Shown here: piece after piece, positions 4,808 to 10,280 of the stretch
How positions within the stretch are numbered: position 1 is the first letter of the stretch
Layout of the letters: each line of letters starts with the position of its first letter
Source: an uncultured Clostridia bacterium
Lineage (GTDB): Bacteria; Bacillota; Clostridia; UBA1381
Length of the DNA stretch: 10,280 bases
Reading direction: 5' to 3'
Assembly: GCA_905236685.1 (NCBI GenBank)
Contig: CAJOPD010000023.1
Span: 1 to 10,280 of the forward strand
Notes under the pieces: model-generated
Database searches by the model: none
What the model saw: only the letters and a program-made list of their open reading frames with translations
What the model was told of the DNA's origin: nothing
Made by a program: the position numbers and the translations under genes

Positions 4808-7262
4808 ATTTTATAGCCTTTAAGTGCCAGATTTTATTATTGTAATCGGCTATGGTCCTATCCGATGAGAAATATCCGCTCGATGCAGTATTCATTATCG
4901 CCATATGCCACCACTTTGCCTTATTATTGTAGTCCTCGGAAATCTTGTCCTGTATATTACAGTACGCCTCAAAATCACGCAATACCATATAGGTATCGGG
5001 ATAGCCGTAATCGCCGAAGAGAAGCGTTTGATAAAGGTCGCGGAAAATCTGGGTGTTTTCCGGCTCTATCTCGCCGGAAATCAGCTGTTCCAAAGCTCTC
5101 CTCAAAACCTGATTTTGCGAATAAATTGTTTTCACTTCATCGGAATTGTTAAATTTAAGTCTTGCGGCAACCTCGTCCGCTTTAAGTCCAAAAATGTATA
5201 TGTTATCGCTGCCGACCTGTTCAAGCATTTCGACATTTGCACCGTCCAAAGTTCCGCAGGTTACGGCACCGTTTAACATAAACTTCATATTTCCCGTTCC
5301 GGACGCTTCCTTGCCCGCTGTTGAAATCTGCTCCGAAACATCTGCCGCCGTGACTAACAGCTCCGCTATCGAAACGCCGTAGTTTTCAATGAAAACTACC
5401 TTGATTTTTCCGTCTATACGGGCGTCGTTATTTATCATATTTGCAATAGAATTTATTAGCTTTATTACAAGCTTTGCACGCTTATATCCGGGCGCCGCTT
5501 TTGCTCCGAAGATATAGGTTTTGGGCGTAAATTCCCTGTTCGGATTTTCAACAAGCATATTGTACTGAGCCAAAATATGCAGTATATTCATAAGCTGGCG
5601 CTTGTATTCGTGCAGACGCTTTGCCTGAACATCAAAAATAGAATCGGGATTTACATCAATTCCATTATGTTCCTTTATATATTTGGCAAGGCGCACCTTA
5701 TTATTGTGCTTTATCTTTGCAAATTCAGCCTGAAATTCCGGGTCGTCCGCATATTTTTTAAGATTTTTAAGCTTTGTATAATCCTTTATCCAGCTGTCGC
5801 CTATTTTCGATGAAATAAGCTCGGTAAGTTCAGGGTTGCAGTTTGCAATCCAGCGCCTCATAGTTATACCGTTTGTAATTGCGTGAAATCTCTTGGTGTC
5901 AAGTCTGTAATAGTCGGCAAAAATATCGCTCGTCAGTATCTTTGTGTGGAGCGTCGAAACGCCGTTTACCGCAAAGCAGGTGGCAAGGCAGAGATTTGCC
6001 ATAAATACCTGATTATCCGAGATAATCGCCATCCACTTTTGTTTTCCCCAGTCGTTAGGATAAACTACTTGCAAGTTTTCCATAAGCCTGCGGTTGATTT
6101 CCTCAACAATCATAGAAATTCTCGGCAAAATGCGTTCAAACATATCCAAAGGCCACTTTTCGAGAGCCTCGCTCATTACGGTATGGTTGGTGTATGCAAA
6201 GGTGCGTCTTGTAATATCCCACGCCTCGTCCCAGCCAAGACCCTTTTCGTCAACCAAAAGGCGCATAAGCTCAGGTATTGCAAGGGTCGGGTGCGTATCA
6301 TTTATATGAATTACCGCTTTTTCGGGCAGTTTTTTCCAGTCATATCCATATCTGTCCTCATACTCACGGAGTATCCATTGAAGCGTTGCGGAAACCAGGA
6401 AATACTGCTGTTTAAGCCTCAGTTCCTTACCCTCGGTATGATTATCCTCGGGGTATAAAACCTTTGAAATAAGCTCGGCAAGCTGGCGTTCTTCTGTCGA
6501 ACGGATATAATCGCCGCTGTTGAATGCCTGCATATCCATAACATCGGGAGCCTTTGCCGACCACAGTCTCAGCTTATTTACTATCTTTGAATCGTATCCG
6601 ACAAGCGGAACATCATAAGGCACTGCCGTTATCGTATGTGCATTTTCATAACGGAAGGAAAAATGTCCGTCATTCCAGTCGGTATGCACTTGTCCGCCGA
6701 ATTTTACCGTTACTGCCTCCTCAGGTCTTGCAATCTCCCACGCATTGCCGTTTTCAAGCCAGGTATCAGGGAGCTCGGTCTGAAAACCGTCCACTATTTT
6801 TTGACGGAAAAGTCCGTATTCATATCTTATTGTACAGCCGTATGCCGGCAAATCCATTGTGGTTAAAGAGTCCATAAAGCAAGCCGCAAGTCTTCCCAGA
6901 CCGCCGTTTCCAAGTCCTGCGTCATTTTCAAGCTCTGCTATATCGTAAATGTCATAGCCGAGCGCCTTAATTGCATTGGTGTACTCCTTTGTCTGCATTA
7001 AGTTTAAAACATTTGTCCTGAAAAGCCGTCCCATAAGAAATTCAAAGGAAAGATAATATAGCTTTTTTGAGCCTTCCTTTTTCACTTCCTTATGCGACAC
7101 CGCCCACCTTGCCATTATTTCGTCTCTTGCCGTAAGTGCGCAAGCCGTATAAACCATCTTAGGTGTAGCGTCTTCCATCGATTTTCCGAAATGGCGCGCT
7201 ATTTTACCCTCAATCTCTTTTTTTAATTCTGCTTCCTTTGCCGTCAATTTGATTTTTTCCAT
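4806..7262 (-). CDS. glgP: Glycogen/maltodextrin phosphorylase (GT35)
   Basis: This PLP-dependent phosphorylase cuts terminal alpha-1,4-glucosyl units of glycogen or maltodextrin with phosphate, releasing glucose 1-phosphate. The length of 818 residues is normal for the family. Diagnostic segments include SFEFLMGRL (72-80), GLGNGGLGRLAACFMDS (116-132), INDTHPTLAIPELMR (320-334), VQAKRLHEYKRQLMN (545-559), and the PLP site EASGTGNMKFMLNGA with the cofactor lysine K660. The ATG at 7262 shares one base with the glgA stop (TAATG), and AAGGAA (7273-7278) lies 10 nt upstream inside glgA, so translation is probably coupled. Bacterial enzymes of this kind lack the animal phosphorylation switch, and the short N-terminus here fits that. 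Preference for glycogen or for free maltodextrin (the MalP role) cannot be told from sequence. The glgA context favours glycogen. Confidence 0.96.
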   Translation of the reverse strand: MEKIKLTAKEAELKKEIEGKIARHFGKSMEDATPKMVYTACALTARDEIMARWAVSHKEVKKEGSKKLYYLSFEFLMGRLFRTNVLNLMQTKEYTNAIKALGYDIYDIAELENDAGLGNGGLGRLAACFMDSLTTMDLPAYGCTIRYEYGLFRQKIVDGFQTELPDTWLENGNAWEIARPEEAVTVKFGGQVHTDWNDGHFSFRYENAHTITAVPYDVPLVGYDSKIVNKLRLWSAKAPDVMDMQAFNSGDYIRSTEERQLAELISKVLYPEDNHTEGKELRLKQQYFLVSATLQWILREYEDRYGYDWKKLPEKAVIHINDTHPTLAIPELMRLLVDEKGLGWDEAWDITRRTFAYTNHTVMSEALEKWPLDMFERILPRISMIVEEINRRLMENLQVVYPNDWGKQKWMAIISDNQVFMANLCLATCFAVNGVSTLHTKILTSDIFADYYRLDTKRFHAITNGITMRRWIANCNPELTELISSKIGDSWIKDYTKLKNLKKYADDPEFQAEFAKIKHNNKVRLAKYIKEHNGIDVNPDSIFDVQAKRLHEYKRQLMNILHILAQYNMLVENPNREFTPKTYIFGAKAAPGYKRAKLVIKLINSIANMINNDARIDGKIKVVFIENYGVSIAELLVTAADVSEQISTAGKEASGTGNMKFMLNGAVTCGTLDGANVEMLEQVGSDNIYIFGLKADEVAARLKFNNSDEVKTIYSQNQVLRRALEQLISGEIEPENTQIFRDLYQTLLFGDYGYPDTYMVLRDFEAYCNIQDKISEDYNNKAKWWHMAIMNTASSGYFSSDRTIADYNNKIWHLKAIK

Positions 7263-8968
7263 TATCTTGTTGTTCCTTTCCTGCCCTTTTTAGTAGTCGG
7301 TTTGGTTGTTTTTTTATCCGCCAAAGCCTTTGGTGCATTTTTTTCTATGTCCTGTTTGAGCTTTTCAAGACGCTCAGTTTTATCCTTTTCGCTCAGGCTT
7401 TCAATCACAGCTTTATCCTTTGATGCCGTTTCCTCAGCCCACGCCTTTTCAGACGCGTCCTTATCGGAAATTATCGCCTTTTCAAAGGTGGAGCTTTTTT
7501 TGACGGGTTTCTTTTTCGGCTTGGACGCCGCCTTTTTTATGCCCGTTATATTTCTATACATTTCTAAGTATTTATCCGCAGATTTTGACCACGAAAAATC
7601 CTTTTCCATCGCATTTTTCATAAGCTTTTCCCAAGCCTTAGGGTTATCGTAATAGGTACGCATTGCGTAATTTATAACATAATACATATCCTCGGAATTA
7701 TATGCGCCGAAGGAAAAGCCCGTACCCTCGCCTGAAAATTCATTGTACGGCGTTACGGTGTCCTTTAATCCTCCCGTTTCACGCACTATCGGAAGCGTGC
7801 CGTAGCGCATAGAAATTATCTGCGAAAGCCCGCACGGCTCAAAGCGCGACGGCATCAAAAATGCGTCACACGCCGCATAGATTTTATGCGAAAGCTCATT
7901 TGAGAAATATATATTAGCAGAAACTCTGTCGGGATATTTACCCGCAAAATACCTGAACATATTCTCATAGTTTTGGTCGCCCGTGCCAAGCACAACCACC
8001 TGATAACCGCCTTCGCAAATCCTTTCCATTACGCAGGAAATAAGGTCAAAACCCTTTTGGTCGGTAAGCCTTGACACAATTCCTATCATAAATTTGTCGG
8101 GATTTACTTCAAGACCGAGTTCCTTTTGAAGTTCTGTTTTATTTACTTTTTTATCATTTAAAGTTTCTATTGAATACTTCTTTGCGATAAAGCTGTCTTT
8201 TTTTGGGTTCCAATCGTCCGAAATCCCGTTAACTATGCCGACAAGGTCATTCTCCCTTGCTCTCAAAAGTCCGTCAAGTCCTTCGCCGTATTCCCTGGAC
8301 ATTATTTCCTTTGCATAGGTTTCGGAAACGGTGGAAATTTTGTTTGCATAAACAAGTCCGCCCTTTAAAAGATTCGCGTCCTTATAATATTCAAGCTTAT
8401 CGCTCGTGAAATAGTAATCACCGATTGCCATCGCGTCCTTGATTTTTTCCATATCCCAGCGGCCCTGGAATTTGAGGTTATGAATTGTCATAACCGTTTT
8501 TATTCCGCGGTAGAAAGGATTGTCATAAAAGGTGTCCAAAAAGACAGGGATAGGCGCCGTCTGCCAATCGTTGCAGTTTATTACATCGGGACGGAAATCC
8601 AAAGTCGGCAAAAGCGAAAGAACCGCTTTTGAGAAGAATATAAATTTTTCGCAGTCCAGATGTATAAAATCGTAAGGCTTATCTCCGCCGAAATAGTATT
8701 CGTTATCGACAAAATAGTATGTTGTTCCCTCATATTCCATTGAGAACACACCGCAATACTGGCTCCGCCAGCCTATGTTTACATATATGTTCGTTATATA
8801 ATGCATCATCTGCCTGTATTTTCCGTCAATACACTTGTAGAGCGGCAGCATTACCCGCACATCTTCGCCCTTTTTTTTGAGCGTTATAGGCAAAGAACCC
8901 GCAACATCGCCAAGTCCTCCCGTCTTTATAAAAGGCGCAGCCTCAGATGCGACATACAAAATTTTCAT
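7262..8968 (-). CDS. glgA: Glycogen synthase (ADP-glucose, GT5) with lysine-rich C-terminal tail
   Basis: This enzyme transfers glucose from ADP-glucose to the non-reducing end of alpha-1,4-glucan. The GT5 N-domain starts with MKILYVASEAAPFIKTGGLGDV, including the K15-TGG nucleotide-sugar loop. NCNDWQTAPIPVFL (131-144) and TIHNLKFQG (161-169) follow. The C-domain has GIVSRLTDQKGFDLI (296-310) and SRFEPCGLSQIISMRYG (374-390), with E377 in the conserved catalytic position. The core ends near residue 477, the usual GlgA length. Residues 478-568 are an added tail with 25 lysines: a basic block KPKKKPVKKSS near 483-493, a mixed-charge probably helical stretch 494-546, and a second basic block to the end. 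Its coding region is 7265-7537. The start is supported by AAGGGGTG about 6 nt upstream and a promoter at 8990-9018. It is the first gene of the operon. No glgC, glgD or glgB is visible here. Confidence 0.96.
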   Translation of the reverse strand: MKILYVASEAAPFIKTGGLGDVAGSLPITLKKKGEDVRVMLPLYKCIDGKYRQMMHYITNIYVNIGWRSQYCGVFSMEYEGTTYYFVDNEYYFGGDKPYDFIHLDCEKFIFFSKAVLSLLPTLDFRPDVINCNDWQTAPIPVFLDTFYDNPFYRGIKTVMTIHNLKFQGRWDMEKIKDAMAIGDYYFTSDKLEYYKDANLLKGGLVYANKISTVSETYAKEIMSREYGEGLDGLLRARENDLVGIVNGISDDWNPKKDSFIAKKYSIETLNDKKVNKTELQKELGLEVNPDKFMIGIVSRLTDQKGFDLISCVMERICEGGYQVVVLGTGDQNYENMFRYFAGKYPDRVSANIYFSNELSHKIYAACDAFLMPSRFEPCGLSQIISMRYGTLPIVRETGGLKDTVTPYNEFSGEGTGFSFGAYNSEDMYYVINYAMRTYYDNPKAWEKLMKNAMEKDFSWSKSADKYLEMYRNITGIKKAASKPKKKPVKKSSTFEKAIISDKDASEKAWAEETASKDKAVIESLSEKDKTERLEKLKQDIEKNAPKALADKKTTKPTTKKGRKGTTR

Positions 8969-8989
8969 ACAATCACCCCTTAATCAATT

Positions 8990-9018
8990 ATAATACAATA
9001 ATTTTGAGCTTTTGTCAA
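8990..9018 (-). promoter_or_regulatory. Sigma-A promoter of the glgA-glgP-GH13 operon
   Basis: On the minus strand: TTGACA (9013-9018), a 17-bp spacer and TATTAT (8990-8995). TATAAT can also be read 3 bp further on, but with a 20-bp spacer. The predicted start near 8983 leaves a leader of only about 15 nt, just enough for the ribosome site (AAGGGGTG, 8974-8981). No riboswitch fits here. Confidence 0.8.
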
Positions 9019-9038
9019 ATAAATCTACATATTTATCA

Positions 9039-9054
9039 TTGCATATTTTGCATA
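9039..9054. repeat. Tandem TTGCATA repeat between the glgA and feo promoters
   Basis: TTGCATA occurs at 9039-9045 and again at 9048-9054, a 9-bp period. TGCATA recurs at 9108-9113 next to the feo start site. The pair lies upstream of both divergent -35 boxes, a position suited to an activator or a shared repressor. No protein can be named from the sequence. Confidence 0.45.
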
Positions 9055-9072
9055 AAATAATCTTGACCGTAA

Positions 9073-9101
9073 TTGACAAAATCGCTAAAAATTGCTAAAA
9101 T
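9073..9101 (+). promoter_or_regulatory. Sigma-A promoter of feoAB
   Basis: TTGACA (9073-9078), a 17-bp spacer and TAAAAT (9096-9101). The predicted start near 9108 falls at the edge of the palindrome at 9110-9121. The spacer and -10 contain GCTAAAA twice (9084-9090 and 9094-9100), a 10-bp period that is one helical turn. Confidence 0.8.
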
Positions 9102-9109
9102 GAGAAATG

Positions 9110-9121
9110 CATAAGCTTATG
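9110..9121. repeat. 12-bp perfect palindrome at the feoAB transcription start, candidate operator
   Basis: CATAAGCTTATG is self-complementary and sits directly at the predicted start of the feo transcript, just before the GAAAGGAAG ribosome site. A repressor dimer bound here would block feo. It is not a recognisable 19-bp Fur box. Confidence 0.4.
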
Positions 9122-9135
9122 AAAGGAAGTTTTGT

Positions 9136-9354
9136 ATGATACTTTCAAGTGCAAAAACAGGATTTAGCTATACAATAGAGAAGATAGAGCTTGATTTAAG
9201 GGTAAAACGCCGTCTTGAAGTTTTGGGTATGACGCACGGCACAAAAATCAGCGTTTTGAACAAAAAGGCGTTCGGACCTATGATTATCAAAGTACGCGGA
9301 ACACGCTTTGCCGTCGGCAAAAGGTTTTGCGACGGGATTTTTTTGGAGGACTAA
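9136..9354 (+). CDS. feoA: FeoA-family ferrous iron transport protein
   Basis: This is a 72-residue cytoplasmic SH3-like protein that accompanies the FeoB Fe(II) transporter and is thought to regulate it or assist its assembly. The family pattern is clear: an N-terminal strand region, RRLEVLGMTHGTKISVL (about 25-41), then GPMIIKVRGTRFAVGKRFCDGIFLE (47-71). This matches the RRL-x-x-LG-x-x-x-G-T and GP-x-x-x-x-VRG layout of FeoA. The length is normal. The ATG at 9136 follows GAAAGGAAG (9121-9129). The gene starts an operon: feoB begins 2 nt after its stop, so the two are almost certainly co-translated. The single Cys (residue 65) is not a family feature that I know of. Confidence 0.93.
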   Translation: MILSSAKTGFSYTIEKIELDLRVKRRLEVLGMTHGTKISVLNKKAFGPMIIKVRGTRFAVGKRFCDGIFLED

Positions 9355-9356
9355 CT

Positions 9357-10280
9357 ATGGCGGAGCTGAATATTGCATTTATCGGAAATCCAAATTGCGG
9401 AAAAACAACGCTTTTTAACGCATATACAGGCGCTAACTTAAAGGTTGCCAACTGGCCCGGTGTTACCGTTGAAAAAATCGAAGGAAAAATGAAATTTCAC
9501 GGGCACACCTTTAATCTTGTGGACCTGCCAGGATTATACTCCTTAACCTCCTACACTATGGAGGAAAAGGTCGCAAGAGAGTACATATTGGGCGACAGCG
9601 TCGATGTCATAATAGATGTTGCGGACGCGTCCAGCTTGGAGCGCAATCTATACCTCACATTACAGCTTATAGAACTCGGAAAGCCCGTTGTCCTCGCGCT
9701 TAATATGATGGATATTGTCGAAGAGCGCGGTATGGAAATAGATATGCACCGTCTTCCCGAAATGCTTGGAATACCCGTAATACCCGTGAGTGCAAGAAAG
9801 CGCACGGGACTTGATATTTTAATGCACGCGGCGGAGCACCACGCAGGCAGACCGCACGATTTGACCGAGCACCATCATCACGAAAGCCCGCGTTTTGAGT
9901 TTTCCGACGACTCAGGGCAAAATCTCAGCATACAGCTTACATCAAAGCATCACCGCTATGTTACCGTCTATTCCGATGTTATTGAGGAAAAAATCGACAT
10001 TATTACCGCTATGCTGAAAAGAAAATATCCCGACATCAAAAATTTCAGGTGGCACGCAATAAAAATTCTGGAAAATGACGAAAGCATAATAAATCAGTAT
10101 CCGCTTGACCTTTCGGGCGTTATTGACAAGGATTTTGAGTCGCGGATAATCAATGAAAAATATGACTTTATCCAGGAAATTATCGATGAAACGCTCGTGA
10201 ACAAGGAGGCAAAGAGCGCATTTACCGACAAAATTGACAAGGCGCTAACGCACAGGATTTGGGGCGTTCCCATTTTTTTA
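9357..10280 (+). CDS. feoB: FeoB ferrous iron transporter, N-terminal GTPase part (truncated by window edge)
   Basis: FeoB is an inner-membrane Fe(II) importer with a cytosolic G domain. The 308 codons seen cover the G domain and its helical follow-on domain. G1 is GNPNCGKT (10-17), G2 is the Thr in PGVTVE (T37), G3 is DLPG (56-59), G4 is NMMD (116-119) and G5 is SAR (145-147). RIWGVPIFL (300-308) is the usual lead into the first membrane helix, where the window ends, so all membrane segments are missing. GGAGGA (9345-9350) lies 6 nt before the ATG. Residues 157-175 are histidine-rich (H157, H161, H162, H167, H172-H175), and H198-H199 follow. This lies just after the G domain and could bind metal, though that is inference. 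Full-length relatives are typically 600-800 residues. Confidence 0.96.
   Translation, partial: MAELNIAFIGNPNCGKTTLFNAYTGANLKVANWPGVTVEKIEGKMKFHGHTFNLVDLPGLYSLTSYTMEEKVAREYILGDSVDVIIDVADASSLERNLYLTLQLIELGKPVVLALNMMDIVEERGMEIDMHRLPEMLGIPVIPVSARKRTGLDILMHAAEHHAGRPHDLTEHHHHESPRFEFSDDSGQNLSIQLTSKHHRYVTVYSDVIEEKIDIITAMLKRKYPDIKNFRWHAIKILENDESIINQYPLDLSGVIDKDFESRIINEKYDFIQEIIDETLVNKEAKSAFTDKIDKALTHRIWGVPIFL

Noticed and set aside
4786..4810. Intrinsic terminator splitting glgP from the GH13 gene
   Set aside because: On the transcribed strand the stem is followed by CGTTTTGG rather than a T-run, and no promoter is seen for the GH13 gene, so it is more likely still within the operon.
5883..6458. 191-codon open frame antisense to glgP
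   Set aside because: It is the complement of conserved phosphorylase codons, has no recognisable domain and lacks its own promoter or ribosome site. The other antisense frames in the lysS, metY, GH13, glgA and feoB genes were rejected on the same grounds.
9031..9060. Fur box upstream of feoA
   Set aside because: There is a loose half-site (ATGATAAAT on the minus strand) but no 7-1-7 inverted repeat. I kept only the TGCATA repeats as an observation.
9551..9805. Minus-strand frame of 84 codons inside feoB
   Set aside because: It is a shadow of the conserved FeoB G domain in another frame, rich in Ser and Ile from reversed codons.
1..10280. Mobile elements, CRISPR arrays, tRNA or rRNA genes, phage or defence genes
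   Set aside because: No transposase, integrase, regularly spaced repeats, cloverleaf or defence-type protein was seen. All large frames are housekeeping metabolism, regulation or transport.

Overview
The window looks like chromosomal DNA from a low-to-moderate GC Bacillota, most likely class Clostridia. The basis is strong AAGGAG-type ribosome sites, near-consensus sigma-A promoters with 17-bp spacers (TTGACA/TATAAT types), intrinsic terminators with T-tracts, a TTG start, and the gene families present. I cannot place it below class. No mobile element, CRISPR array, rRNA or tRNA gene is visible, and no stretch over 300 bases lacks a gene.

Layout. 1-723 (minus) is the 5' two-fifths or so of lysS, which runs off the left edge. 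Diverging from it, 902-1324 (plus) encodes an Rrf2-family regulator (CymR/IscR type) with three cysteines and a TTG start. It converges on 1340-2632 (minus), an O-acetylhomoserine sulfhydrylase (metY), and the two share a palindromic bidirectional terminator. metY has a consensus promoter at 2794-2822 and a leader of about 155 nt that contains an inverted repeat and two short upstream reading frames.

2874-8968 (minus) is a three-gene glycogen/maltodextrin operon read as glgA, then glgP, then a GH13 neopullulanase-like glucanohydrolase. It runs from one promoter (8990-9018) to a terminator (2834-2868). GlgA makes alpha-1,4-glucan from ADP-glucose, GlgP removes glucose 1-phosphate from chain ends, and the GH13 enzyme probably opens maltodextrins or branch stubs. 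GlgA carries an unusual lysine-rich C-terminal tail of about 91 residues.

Diverging from glgA, 9136-10280 (plus) holds feoA and the first 308 codons of feoB, the ferrous iron uptake system. The 167-bp glgA/feoA gap carries both promoters, three copies of TGCATA and a 12-bp palindrome at the predicted feo start.

Most of the content is well-known metabolism and transport. The points worth checking are the GlgA tail, the metY leader peptides and inverted repeat, the histidine-rich FeoB linker, and the glgA/feo intergenic repeats. I see no clear case for a wholly new system.
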